A stretch of DNA of 64,000 bases, from positions 40,452,876-40,516,875 of the forward strand of contig CM072523.1 in assembly GCA_036898135.1 (NCBI GenBank). Direction: 5' to 3'. The position numbers and the translations under genes are program-made. The notes under the pieces are model-generated. The model saw only the letters and a list, made by a program, of their open reading frames with translations, had not been told where the DNA came from and made no database searches. Below, piece by piece: positions 1 to 11,003 of the stretch. Position 1 is the stretch's first letter. Every line of letters starts with the position of its first letter. This stretch comes from Oncomelania hupensis (lineage: Eukaryota > Mollusca > Gastropoda > Littorinimorpha > Pomatiopsidae).

Positions 1-378
1 GATGAGGTGCTACAGAAGACTTCTGGGCATTTCCTACGCCCAGCACATCACTAACGACGAGGTCCGACGGGCCATCACACAGGCCATTGGACAACTCGAT
101 GACCTGCTCACAGTGGTGAAAACACTGAAAACTCCGATGGTATGGACATGTCACCAGATCATCAGGCCTTGCAAAGACCGTCCTGCAAGGTACAGTGCAG
201 GGAGGTGGAAGAGGGGGGAGACCGAGGGAGAGGTGGGAGGACAACATTCGAGAATGGACTGGTTTAACACTGAGCGAAACCATCAGGGTTGCTGAGGACA
301 GGGAAAGATGGAGTACGTTGGTTAAACGATAATCTGTGGAGCCCTTACGACCTTCGAGTTACGGGATAGGATAGGATA
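1..378 (+). mobile_element. 3' end of an RTE-like non-LTR retrotransposon
   Basis: The plus strand encodes the extreme C-terminus of a reverse-transcriptase polyprotein (MRCYRRLLGIS, then HITNDEVRR). The same peptide ends the longer copies at 13.3-17.1 kb and 46.9-50.7 kb. The fragment runs off the left edge. It ends in a short tandem GGATA-type tail, a 3' end style typical of RTE elements. The frame is broken, so it is a dead copy. Assignment to RTE rather than another clade is inferred from the tail and from the endonuclease of the longer copies. Confidence 0.8.
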
Positions 379-382
379 AAAT

Positions 383-655
383 AGGCATTTTATATGTATG
401 TGTTTTGTTGATATTTTATAATGACTTTTATATTCTATTTTGTTTCTCTAAACGGGAGTTTGATAAATTAGTGTATAGCCTCAACGTCCCCAGCGTGGGA
501 TGCCTTTATTGTAAAGTGACCGGCTGGTGGAGTGCCTTTAGTGTTACCACTAGGGTTGTTTCAGCAGATCTTTTATGCGGATCAGGGATGAGGCTTCTTT
601 CAACCAAGTTATGGTCCTGATTCGGCTCTTTGCAGTCTGCTGGACCCTATAAGCA
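383..655 (+). repeat. dispersed repeat, truncated copy of the 20,509-21,072 element
   Basis: Shares long stretches with 20,810-21,070, including the ATTTTATATGTATGTGTTTT segment and the CACTAGGGTTGTTTCAGCAG block, with substitutions and small indels. It lacks the 5' half of the complete element and abuts the tail of the preceding retrotransposon. I see no coding potential. Confidence 0.7.
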
Positions 656-1313
656 TTGAATAACTAACTTCCTACCTCACCCAGAACATTCACTTCTACA
701 AGCCATCTAAACTCTCCTCTGCAGGCTTTCGATCCTTCTCAGTGCTTGGTCCTTCAACTTGGAATTCTCTTCCTCTCTTTTTTCAAGACAAGTCAAGTCA
801 AGTCAAGACACTTTATTACCCAATGAATTCAAAATACATAGGATTTTGTTTTGGTGCTGCGGTAAAACATTCAGTCCTTCTACAACAACAAACAACCTTC
901 CACTGGACATTAAAATACTCTAATAGAGGAAGTTATTTTAAGGAGTAAAGCAGCTTTCCGAACTTGGCCATTTCAAGTCCAACTTAAAATCTCATCACTT
1001 CCTTAAAAATGTCTGATCTCGTCTTCCATCACCAACTTCTTTTCCTCTTTTCTGATTCAGAGCATCACCATCACATCACTGCCCCCAGCCTCCTCACTCC
1101 TCAGCTGCTCTCCTCCTCCCCCTCCCTCCCTCGTCTATTATATTTTACTTGTAAATATTCTTTTTCAAGTTTGTATTATGTCTTTGCATAGTTTATTAGT
1201 GTCTTGTTTTTATTTCACTTCTTTTAGTATGTATTTCGATGTTAACGTTAGGTATAAATGCATGAGAACTGCGCTTTGAACTGATGTCATGAGGAAAAAG
1301 CGCTATACAAATA

Positions 1314-1371
<58 letters not shown>
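656..1371 (+). mobile_element. CR1/L2-like LINE 3' end with TTA tail
   Basis: The translation contains FSVLGPSTWNSLPL, a common C-terminal motif of CR1/L2-type reverse transcriptases. About 160 bp further on the same C-terminus resumes as FKSNLKSHHFLKN. The two halves are separated by an insertion (about 786-948) that starts with TCAAG repeats. The element ends in GCGCTATACAAATATC followed by a (TTA)n array, a typical L2/CR1 3' end. It is inactive and nested. Confidence 0.65.
1314..1371. repeat. (TTA)n microsatellite
   Basis: Uninterrupted trinucleotide array forming the tail of the LINE fragment. Confidence 0.95.
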
Positions 1372-1372
<1 letters not shown>

Positions 1373-1552
1373 AGCAGACTTGAAATAACCCAATCTTCAT
1401 TGTATAGTATCTAACAAGTACATTTTGCACACCTTTGCATATCCAACAGAAAACAGAGTATCCACCAGGTAGATCTTGCACATTATTCAACACCCGAACA
1501 GAAAACCGAGACAAACACCGAACAGAGACAATGTCTAAGGTAGAGCAAGTCA

Positions 1553-4500
1553 TCAGTACTGATAATGGTGGAACTGCAAGGGGTGCCTGCCCAGAAGTTC
1601 CTGCAGGTTGTCCACCTGTCGCAAATGGTCAGTGTCCAGGGCCAGCCTGCTGCCACCAGCAACGTCCACACCAGCGCGGTCTGTCAGGTCAGGGCCAGCC
1701 TTACTCTGACCATCCAGCGCTTGATCCTCAAACACCGATCTCTCCTTATCCCTCCCCCCGGCACCAGCTCGGTTTTTGTCTTGTGACCCTTTTCTCTCTC
1801 GGTCCGCGTAGATGGCTTCAAAAATGTGCTGGTCCTTTACAAATTCCCTGAAGGAGTCCAGGTTGGTGGCACTGTGGAAAGAGGTCGCTGGGTTAAGGTG
1901 GACCGCTGTAGGGGGGAGGGCAGAGCTGCTGATCTCCGTCTGTTCCATCTTGCTGACCTCAGTGAAGCACTCGACAGGAGGGAAGGCGCCGCGGCGTCTA
2001 ACTTTCCGCTCCATGCCAGAGTGCTTGAGGCGGTGGTGGCGGCGGTAGTTGGAGTTGTCCACGAAGCTCATTCCGCAGATGTGGCAGGTGTAGGGGCGCA
2101 CGTTGGCGTGCCTGCGTTGGTGTGTCCTGAACGACGCCGGCCGCGCAAAGTCTTTGCCACAGACGTCACACTTGTAAGGTCGTTCACCTAAGCAAGCAGA
2201 CAGAGGCAGTAGTCAATGTCACAGGCCAACAAGATGAAACAAATAGCATTATTATTATTATTAATATCTCCCACTATTATTTTCAATTTATATGCATAAC
2301 AAAACCCTCCTGAAACAGGCATTTGTAAATGATAAATAGATCAAGTCTCACATTGGACACTTTCAATATAATAATAACAATAATAATAATAATTTATTTT
2401 TTATAGCGCAAAACCAAACTTAAAGCTTGTTCTAAGCGCTAGCACGCATACACACACACACACACACACTCACAAGGATACATATTTAAACAATGTGGTA
2501 AAACATTAAGAGATAAAACAGTTAAACATCGTAAGAAATAATACAAATATCACATCAAAAAAGGATAAATATTTGAACAGTACGATACAAAATTATGAGA
2601 TAAAACACATTAAACATCGGTTTAAACTTTTGTAAACATCCAAACACTGACAACACAACACTTTAAGACCATGCACCTGTTGTGTTGCTCCTACCTGTAT
2701 GAGATCTCATGTGGACCTGTAGAGACTTGGAGTTGGTGTAACCAGCACCGCAGGTTTGGCACAAGTATGGCTTCTCTCCGCTGTGAGCGGCCAGGTGCAT
2801 CTTCAGCTGATGCTTGGAGTAGTACTTGACCGGACACAGGTGACAGCTGAAGTTTCTCTCCCCTGGCGATGAAAGTAAACTAACGAGTAACGATAAAATA
2901 ACAATGTTTGTGAATGTAATACCGACACTCACATCCCTTGTTCTCCTATTAAGTTATCCTGTAATATCACAGTTTCTCACCCCTCTTTCCCACCCTGCTT
3001 ATGAAAACAAAAGAAGAAAGAATAACGACCCAGATTACACTAAATGTAAAATCAGTGAAATAGTCAAAGGTGGCTGTTGGGGAGAGAGGTGCTTGGGACC
3101 TGCCTTTTTCTCTGGGCCAGCTTTATGAGTGTAGCGCTCATCTTCTCTTTCTTGCTGCCTTACCTTCCCTGGTTCTAAACTGAGCCAGCTACCCATGTAC
3201 AGATGGGTGGGTTGGTGTGTATTTAGGCGCTCTTTCATTCTTTGTGTCGCTCGGTGGTTGTGTCCAAGTACTAACCTTTTCCGTTCATGTCGGTGACCGA
3301 GCTCGATTACCTTCCTTAATGAACAATTCTAACATGTGCCTAAACCTCTACGCTATAGCGCCACACTATATATATATATATATTCTGTATACAGCGACTG
3401 AAATATTAGATCTGTATTATAAAAAAAGAACTATTGACTCAGTGTTCCAATTAAGATTTTCTTTAGTTTCTTTCATGATACCCACAGAGGTGCCAACCCC
3501 CTAATCTTCTTGTCAGTATTTCTGGACCTGTTTGTCAGTATTTTTTAACACTTGTCAGTATTTTTTTTCTCGCAAAACCCAGCCTATCACACTATAAAGT
3601 AACGACAGGCTTCCCTCTGAAACAGCAGGCTATTTTCAGTCCTCTAAAATCACCATAAATATCAGGTTGTTGAACACCACACTTCTTTTTACTCTAAAAT
3701 CACCATGAAAATCAGCTTGTTGAACACAGCGACGTTCGGTGAGTGCATGAGTACTATTATGAGACCAGAAACCGGTACAGAAGCACCGCTGGCAAAGATA
3801 AACGATCGGCAACTTCTCCTCCGTATTTTTATAGAAGCTACCGTATTTTATTCACTTTGCCGGAATTAAATACGGTTAATCGGTACTGGTTGGCACCTCT
3901 GTACCCATCCCCGGTCACCCTGGGGCATGCTGAGTTGTCTGGGAGTAATGTCACTATGTGCCCAAAAGCTGCAAGTGGGTGCCCTCAGGCGGCTTGAGTT
4001 AAGAGATCCTGTATTGTATCAGCCAGCGCCTAGAGCAGCTCTTAGGCTGGAAGAAGTGCTATATAACAACCATTAAATAAAGAAATTAATTATAATTCAT
4101 ATATATATATATAAGATCTGTGTACCTCTGTGTCGCTGCATGTGAGAGGTGAGGCTGCCTAGCTGACGGAAGCTGCGGCCACACTCTGTACAGGTGAAAG
4201 GGCGCTCATCCGTGTGCACTCGCATGTGGGTGGCCAACAGCGAGGGCTCCGAGAACGCTTTGGAGCAGATCTCACACACATGGTTCTTGTCCAGCGTGTG
4301 GCGGTACATGTGGTTGGAGTATTTCTTGTAGGCGCAGAACGTTGCTCCGCACTGAGCACACTTGAAACAGGCCACTGTGGCCACTAAGTCGTTGTGCTGA
4401 GAAGTTGTCAAAAAGTTATATCATTAGACAGTTAACTTACAAGAGGGGAAAATCACTGCAGCGATCAAGTCACTGTGCTGACCAATTGCCAAAAAGTTAC

Positions 4501-7500
4501 ACTTCAACAGGAAAAATCACTGTGGCAACCTAGTCATTGTGCTGAGAAGCTGCAAAAAGTTACCATGTCATAAAAATACAATAAAAACAGGAAAAAACAC
4601 TGTGGCAACCAAGTGTTACACTGTTAGAAAGTTACCTTACAACATGGAAATCACTACAGCGACTAAGTCGCAGTGCTATCCTATCCTATCCTGTCCCATA
4701 ACTCGAAAGTCGTAGGGGCACAACAGATGATCGTTTAACCAGCGTACTCCAACTTTCTCAGTCTTCAGCAGTCCTCATGGCTTCACTCAGTGTTAAGCCA
4801 GTCCATTTTTGAATGTTGTCTTTACCCCTCTTTTTCTGTCCCCCTCTTTGCGCCGTGCCTTGCAGGATGGTCTTCGCAAGGCCTGATGCTTTGGTGATGT
4901 GGCCATACCACCGGAGTTTCCGTTTCTTCACCACTGTGAGCAAGGCACTGCGTTGTCCAATGGCTTGTGTGATAGTCTGTGGGACTTCGTCATTGGTGCT
5001 GTGCCAGAAAACTTCAAAAGTTAAGATGTAAGTGGAAATAGCTGCAGGTTGTTACTTCAGCGAACACATTTTACGTAGAGAGGCCCGGTGATCTATTGGT
5101 AGTGCTTTGGCTTGCGGATCTGAAAGTCCCGGGTTCGAGCCCTGTCCAGGCCATTGTGTTGTGTCCCTGGGAAAGACACTTTACTCCCGTTTCCTACTCC
5201 TTCGGATGAGAGTATAAACCGAGGTCTAGTCTGTGTGTCGCATAGATTCCATCATAACGGACTTTAAAGATCCTGACGCTCATGTACTAGACGGGCGAGT
5301 GCCGGTAACAAGAACACACCCAGCATGCACTTGGTCCTTCTCCCCCATCCCTGGCTGGCCAGGATAGTGCTCAGTTGTCCAGGCGTCAGACCATGAGCCC
5401 ATTGGCTGCAGGTGGGCGTCTCAGGCGGTTTGAGTTAGATCCTGTATCGGCCAGCGCCTAGAGTCTGGTCAAGTACTTCGAGATAAGTTCGCTATAAAAA
5501 TCCTCAATAATAAAAATCCTCAATAATAATAATAATAATGTACATCTTAGCAGTCACTAAACCCAATAATCATATAATTTAGTGTTGGAATACTCTAAGA
5601 AAACATCACCCAAAATGCAGAGCAACACCTCTCACTTCTTCACAACAAAACAGCTTGCAAAATTTTGTTTATCAACCACAACAATCTGCACCATCTTACA
5701 CTTTTAGAAATGCTGTGCTTAAAAGTTTTAAAAAAAAAATCAATCTGATGATTCAAGAAGCAAAACCATACAGACAGGAACAAACACAAGTAACTGAAAG
5801 AACAAAAGTTCATGTGTATATACCTGCGACAGTACATGTCGCTTCAGGAGTTTAGAAACCACAAAGTCCACGTTACAAATGGCACATGCAAACAGCTTTG
5901 TTCCTGAATGTGTTCTCATATGGGCATCATACAATCCTTTCTGTCTGAAAGGCCTGCAAAACACACAATACACAATTTGTTTTTAAAGTGATAAAATAGG
6001 TATTGCAAGTGCATGATAATCAATAAGAATTTTTTTCAAGTAAAATTCTGATTAGATCAAAAATGAATTGATGAAGGATTTTTTTGTTGCCAACCAATGA
6101 AATGTGATGAAAAATTTATTATGGCACGGAGTAACCAGTTTCTTATTTCTGTTTCTGTTTACCAGTGCAAAAAACAACTATCTTTTGCAACAACAACAAC
6201 AACAATACTTATGAACCACTGACACTATCGTCCATTGATTTAAATTCCAAATCATCCAAACATCAAAATTCCAGGTAAATGTTTGATCTATATAATAATT
6301 ATAATGCCTTTCCATTCTATGGATACACCATAGCCCTTTCAAAATGGTAAAAAATCCTCGCCCCAACACCAACAAGAAAAACAGTGGTAAAACAATGAAT
6401 GAAGCCAACCTTTTACACTGATCGCATTTGTACTTCCAGTTCTTGCCATGTTCATCTGAGTGGATATACTGGTGCCGCTTGGTCAAATAAGCCTCTTTGA
6501 ACACTGCACCGCATATTTCACATGGAAAGGCGCCCACTTTACGCTGGCTTTTCCCCCCACTGACTTTACTTTTTCCCTTCCTTCTCGCACCTTTCTCTGT
6601 CCGAAGCTTTCCGTCCTCGCTGTCGTCTTCTGATTCCTCCCCGTTAGCCGTATTTATTGCCCTGGCAAGATGAGAGTTTGAGTTCTCGTCTGCCGAGTCC
6701 AGCTGGAAATCAGGGTCATCATCGTCAGAGTTGGCCTGATCACATGGTTCCGTGTCTTCATCATCCTTATCGCTGACATGAGCAATGATGCACTGGTTGT
6801 TGCTCGTCAGTGTCCTATTTGTGGATGTTCCCGTCGGTGTCTTAGCTTTTGTACAAGGAGTTGCCTTTTTCTTGCGAGATTTTGAGGCAGCTTTTTCATT
6901 GTCAGTCTCAGCTTTCTGAGCATCTTTGCGCGGTCGTCCTCGTTTAGGTCCCAGTGGATGTGGCGGTGGGTTTGGGGGTAACGGTAGGGTGTGGGCAAAA
7001 TCGCTTCTGTTGTCAGAAGACTCAATTTCTGGCGGGATGTAATCGTCATCTTTTTGGGTGGTACAGTTTTTAGACTTTCGGCCACGCCTGCTAACAATTA
7101 CTTTAGCTGCTGTTGCTGGGAATGTGACTTCAGGTAAAGCATCATAATCATCATCATCTAAGGAAAGTTTGCTTTTGCTCCTACGACTGGGTCTTCCTTT
7201 AGTGGTAGTGACAGGCTTTGAGGCAATGGTATCTGTTCTATTGTGCTGATTAGCCTAGAAGAGACAAAATTAATATAAAAGGATGGTAAACAGAACAAAC
7301 AGGGGGGAAAACTCAACAAAAACAACAACAATAATAATAACAACAATAATAAATTAATAATAAAATAACAACAATGACAACACTACTACTACTACTCCTA
7401 ATGAATAGCTTTTATAAAGCATGATCACCCAAGAATTTCCAGGTTCTTATTTGTTGTTGTATCAATTTTTATTCATGAGATTAACATAAGTTGTAAGTTA

Positions 7501-9949
7501 TAAGTTTTCCAGGTTCACGGCACTTTGGCAACACATTTACAAGTAAAAGTCACCACAGTCTGTTGATGACAATACAGTGAAGAATCGTCAGTTATCATTT
7601 TAATCATCTCATTTGGTTAAAACAATGCCCTGTGAAATAGGTTCACAATACTGCTCTTGCAGTACTGCCAGCAGAAAGAATGTAATAAAATGATAACCAT
7701 TGTATTTCTGGTTGAAGTACAGGGCTGTGCGATACGGTCAGTTTCAAAGGAAAATCTCCATTGGGGAACAGTTGAGTTCAAGTTCCTTTATTCTTAATTA
7801 ACTTTATTTCTCTCATGGAATGCGTTGCTTACCAGTAATGTTGATTCTAGGCAGTGATTAGTTATCGCTCCATCTCCATCATACTCCAGCTTCTCCACCT
7901 TCACTTCCACTGTCGTATTGTCTGAAACAGATGTGTACAGTCTGTTTTTTTTTAACTGTTTTTTTTTTTGTGTTGTCCAATGGCTTGGTTGGGCTTGGTT
8001 ATTGCTGGAGTGTGTGTGTGTGTGTGTGAGTACACGTACATGTTTATAGTACTGTTACATTTTATTACCTTTTGCTGACAGCAAATCCATGTTAGAATTT
8101 CTCCTTGGAGATAATAAAGTTTTCTGAATCTGAATCTGAATTACCTAATAACAACATTTACAATAATGTTACAGCACTAGCTATTCCTCAGTGCAGGATA
8201 AAGCTTACGCAACTACACCAGCAAATGGCAATATGATGAATGGCTGTTCAATAACAACTGTAGTGGTGCTTTTGAGAATTATGATTGCTATTCCTCATTA
8301 TTGTAGTAATTGTAACTTACCCGGCCCGAGTTTCTTTCTTTTTTTTCGTATATTTTTTGTTTGAATGAATATGTGTGTGTGGGTGTGTACTGTGTGTATG
8401 CATGAGTGTGTGTTTGGGTATGTGCATGTATCATTGCTGGAGTGTATGTCACTATGTCATGTGTGTGTGTGTGTGTAGGCATGTGTAAGTTGTACCTGAA
8501 GAAGCAGTGTAAGAAAGGGCACACTGTGGGCAAAGGGCAATGGAGAGACTTTTCTTGCAAGTGATACAGGAAACGTTGCCACTGGTAGCACTGCGGTCTG
8601 ACTGCTTCTCTGCCATGCTGTACCTACACAACACAAATTAACGGCATTAAATAATATAACAAAGGTAAACATGTAAAATACTAAACATTTGAATTATCAG
8701 CAAATGCTAAAAGAATGTACGTTTGAATCACAATCAAATGCTCAAACTCAAACCCAAAGAATTAAGTTTTAGTTACTGCACTAGTACTGGCAAATGGCCA
8801 ATGGATGTAAGCTTAAATTGACATCAAATGCACGAACTTATAGAATTACATTTGAATTACAAGAAAATTGTTACAGAATGTAAGTTTCAATTACAAACAA
8901 ATGCTCAAACTCCAAGAATGTAAGTTTGAACTACAAGCAAATGTTGAAATAAAAGGTAAAGGTAGTCCCATAGCCTTGTGGCCGTAGGGGAGCGTGATGT
9001 TGGAGATCACACTTATCTTGGGCCAGCGTAATGAGGGTGATGCCCAACTCTCTCCCTCGCTGCTTTACCTTCCCCACCCTCAAGAGAGTAGGTACTCAAT
9101 CACAGTTGAGTCAACTGGGGGCGTTGTTGTTTGTCGCTTCACACCTTAGCGGTCACCCATCCAAGTGCTAACCGCACCGGACGGTGCTTCACTTTCGACA
9201 CAGTAGCGAGTGCTCCAACCACTGCACTATCCGATATGTTAACAGAACGAAGGTCTTTTGACTACTTGCAGTACTGACTACCATTAAGTTATGAGTAAAA
9301 GCAAAAGAACTCAGCATAATGACATAACATAACAATACATATAATTAAAAAGCATAAATTAGTTTATATTTCCCACAACAGTATGTTTGCTTTATCTTCT
9401 GTTATGACGCTTTTAATAGTTTTATTTTTGTATTATACTTTTTTTTAACTATTAAACTAAAGCAAAAACAACAACAGCAACAAACAAACAAGAACAGATT
9501 AAATACAGAAATTGAAAATCAACATGAATATATATAATTAATGTCTGTTATGATATTCTCTTCAGAAACTAGCATACCGATTTCAGTACTACTACTAATA
9601 TTCAATGACATTTAGGTAGGCCATGCCACATTGCTGACTGTTTAATTCTTTTAAATACAGTATTTAAAAGTTTGATCAGTAATCCTATCAGCCAATGTCT
9701 GCAATTTTTAAGACATATTAAACATTTTTGAAGGTTGAACTTGCAGTTCCATACTCACAGCTTCAGTAGAAAAGATGCAATATCAGAGTCTGTAGCCAGA
9801 TCATGATCCCTTCCCACCATTTTCCACTGGACAGCTACTGGAGATGCAATTGAAATTTGTTCCACTGACTGTGGGTAACGAGACGCAGAATCTTTCATCT
9901 TGTTACAAGATATATGAGTTGCAACATGAGCATCAAATGACTGATCCAT
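1553..9949 (-). CDS. Zinc-finger gene A: CxxC module, AT-hooks and ten C2H2 fingers (8 exons)
   Basis: Predicted nuclear DNA-binding protein of 818 residues. Exons in transcript order: 9949-9759, 8623-8496, 7921-7833, 7254-6410, 5953-5824, 4396-4126, 2862-2695, 2187-1553. All junctions are GT-AG and the summed length (2457 bp) stays in frame. The ATG at 9949 was chosen because an in-frame stop lies just upstream; an ATG at 8616 is the alternative. Residues 83-98 form CxxC-x8-CxxC. Exon 4 is acidic and basic low complexity with AT-hooks at 155-161 (KGRPSRR), 192-196 (RRGRK) and 240-246 (KRGRPRK). Ten C2H2 fingers span 379-663, the last four joined by HTGERP-type linkers split by phase-1 introns. 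The C-terminus ends FHHYQY. A likely transcription or chromatin factor; targets unknown. I do not recognise a named orthologue. Confidence 0.85.
2373..2480 (-). repeat. LINE/SINE 3'-end fragment plus CA repeat
   Basis: Read on the minus strand this is GCGCTTAGAACAAGC, then TTTGGTTTTGCGCTATAAAA and an A/T-rich tail. Similar tails occur at 41,225-41,345 and 45,358-45,450. A (CA)n run borders it. It lies in an intron of zinc-finger gene A. Confidence 0.55.
3065..3310 (-). repeat. SINE-like repeat, diverged copy of the 10,401-10,705 family
   Basis: Shares the block CTGCTTTACCTTCCC (as CTGCCTTACCTTCCC here), the GGGCCAGC segment and the overall order with the copies at 8,953-9,235, 10,401-10,705 and 42,450-42,725. 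It is strongly diverged and lies in an intron of zinc-finger gene A. Confidence 0.55.
3485..3901. mobile_element. MITE with 14-bp TIRs and 6-bp target duplication (copy 1)
   Basis: Begins CAGAGGTGCCAACC and ends with its perfect reverse complement GGTTGGCACCTCTG. The flanking hexamer TACCCA is repeated directly at 3479-3484 and 3902-3907. The 417-bp interior is non-coding and matches 38,945-39,354 along its length, with small indels. It has no transposase and so must be mobilised in trans. It sits in the intron between exons 6 and 7 of zinc-finger gene A. Confidence 0.85.
3905..4085 (+). repeat. 3' fragment of the SINE seen at 5,081-5,535
   Basis: Matches the 3' half of that element, including the CAGGCGG-TTGAGTTA segment and CAGCCAGCGCCTAGAG. 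It ends in a short A/T tail. It directly follows the MITE target duplication. Confidence 0.6.
4367..4690 (-). repeat. degenerate tandem copies of the exon 6 5' edge and splice acceptor
   Basis: The 5' edge of exon 6 with its acceptor (plus strand: CACTGTGGCCACTAAGTCG, then TTGTGCTGAGAAG and a CAAAAAGTTA segment) recurs in degenerate form at about 4451-4500, 4517-4565, 4598-4640 and 4647-4680. The copies lie just upstream (transcript sense) of the true acceptor at 4397. Several retain an AG followed by CAC-like sequence and so could act as decoy acceptors. Confidence 0.65.
4676..5012 (-). mobile_element. RTE-like retrotransposon 3' fragment
   Basis: On the minus strand it encodes MLTVVKKRKLRWYGHITKAS followed by [12 protein letters not shown], the conserved C-terminus of the RTE-like family in this window. 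It ends in the family's GGATA-type tail at 4676. It is 5' truncated and lies inside an intron of zinc-finger gene A. Confidence 0.8.
5081..5535 (+). mobile_element. tRNA-derived SINE
   Basis: The head resembles a tRNA gene, with an A-box-like TGATCTATTGGTAGTGC and the B-box GGTTCGAGCC about 50 bp into the element. A conserved central segment (GTGTCCCTGGGAAAGACACT) follows. The 3' end is TATAAAAATCCTC with AATAA repeats. A second fragment of the family lies at 3,905-4,085. It sits in an intron of zinc-finger gene A. The long non-tRNA body argues against a functional tRNA. Confidence 0.75.
8690..8952. repeat. degenerate tandem repeat, about 50-60-bp unit
   Basis: Recurring blocks of the type AGAATGTAAGTTTGAA, TTACAA, CAAATGCTCAAACTC appear about four to five times with many substitutions. 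It lies between coding exons 1 and 2 of zinc-finger gene A. Confidence 0.6.
8953..9235 (-). mobile_element. SINE-like element (minus copy of an inverted pair)
   Basis: Near-identical reverse complement of 10,401-10,705. The head reads GATAGTGCAGTGGTTGGAGC (A-box-like), followed by GGTTAGCACTTGGATGGGTG, which resembles the 3' part of 5S rRNA and SINE heads. The tail is GGTAAAGGT repeats. Confidence 0.75.
9759..9949 (-). CDS. Zinc-finger gene A, first coding exon
   Basis: Starts MDQSFDAHV and ends with a CT|GTGAGT donor. Its phase-2 end joins exactly to the acceptor at 8623, giving ...FLLKLYSMAEKQ. An in-frame TAA lies a few codons upstream of the ATG. This N-terminal segment has no domain I recognise. 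Two near-identical SINE copies in opposite orientation flank it at 8,953-9,235 and 10,401-10,705. Confidence 0.7.
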
Positions 9950-10400
9950 TTCCAATGTTTCCAACAATTACTCTCTCAGTGTTTGTTTGGCCTCGGGCTT
10001 GGTTGATTGCAAAGACGGTTATTCAGAATCTGTCAACATAAAACATCCTTGAATAAGGTGTGATAAATACACTTGCAATCAGAAGCCCATTCTCATCAGT
10101 GATCAGGGCTATACAAGAAGAAATAATTAAATACATTCATTACACCACACAACCACAACTACAAAATAACAACAGGAAAAATAGTACATGATCAGGCTTA
10201 TTTACTTAGGCTCGAAACTGTTCAGAGCCAAATGCCTCTACCGAACGTGACTGAGTTTATATTTAAACAACAGAAAGAACTAGATGTGGCAATAACTACG
10301 TTGATTTCTCCTCTACAAATCTACGAAGAGCATTGTCAACACCGAGTTTAGACACCATGTTTGGCTGACAGATTCTATATAGCCACATTTACGTATTCAG
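9950..10400. other. upstream region of zinc-finger gene A
   Basis: Contains the presumed 5' UTR and promoter of zinc-finger gene A. I could not identify a TATA box or initiator with any confidence, and no other gene is visible. Confidence 0.4.
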
Positions 10401-10705
10401 GGGTGTCGGATAGTGCAGTGGTTGGAGCACTCGCTACTGTGTCGAAAGTGAAGCACCGTCCGGTGCGGTTAGCACTTGGATGGGTGACCGCTAAGGCGTG
10501 AAGCGACAAATAACAACGCCCCCAGTTGACTCAACTGTGATTGAGTACCTACTCTCTTGAGGGTGGGGAAGGTAAAGCAGCGAGGGAGAGAGTTGGGCAT
10601 CACCCTCATTACGCTGGCCCAAGATAAGTGTGATCTCCAACATCACGCTCCCCTACGGCCACAAGGCTATGGGACTACCTTTACCTTTTTTTTTTTTTAC
10701 CTTTA
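10401..10705 (+). mobile_element. SINE-like element (plus copy of an inverted pair)
   Basis: Same family as 8,953-9,235 in the opposite orientation, with the same tRNA/5S-like head and an ACCTTTACC tail interrupted by a T run. The two copies differ at only a few positions, so they inserted recently. They bracket the first coding exon of zinc-finger gene A. Confidence 0.75.
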
Positions 10706-10925
10706 CGTATTCAACACATCTACTACACAAACAATTAATTGATTGAAACTTCCTAAGATACGGAAGTTTGTATCATAGCTTACCAAGTTTCTTTTTTGGG
10801 TGCGTGCTCAAGAAACAAACAGAAAAAAAATATTACGATTACGAAAACATGTCCGAATCGGAAAATAAGTATAGTAAGCGTTTGGAAACAAAACTGTGTG
10901 AAATACAGGAATACAGTACTATACT

Positions 10926-10927
<2 letters not shown>

Positions 10928-11002
<75 letters not shown>

Positions 11003-11003
11003 C
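10928..11003. repeat. (TAA)n microsatellite
   Basis: Uninterrupted array abutting the 3' tail of the minus-strand RTE-like element. Confidence 0.95.

Noticed and set aside
1435..2191. Plus-strand ORFs opposite the last exon of zinc-finger gene A
   Set aside because: They are antisense shadows; the minus strand has fingers, the acceptor and the stop that match the paralogue.
5081..5153. tRNA gene
   Set aside because: A and B boxes are present, but the sequence continues into a conserved SINE body and A-rich tail, and acceptor pairing is poor.
6807..7097. 96-residue minus-strand ORF as a separate protein
   Set aside because: It is an out-of-frame shadow of the AT-hook-rich exon 4 of zinc-finger gene A.
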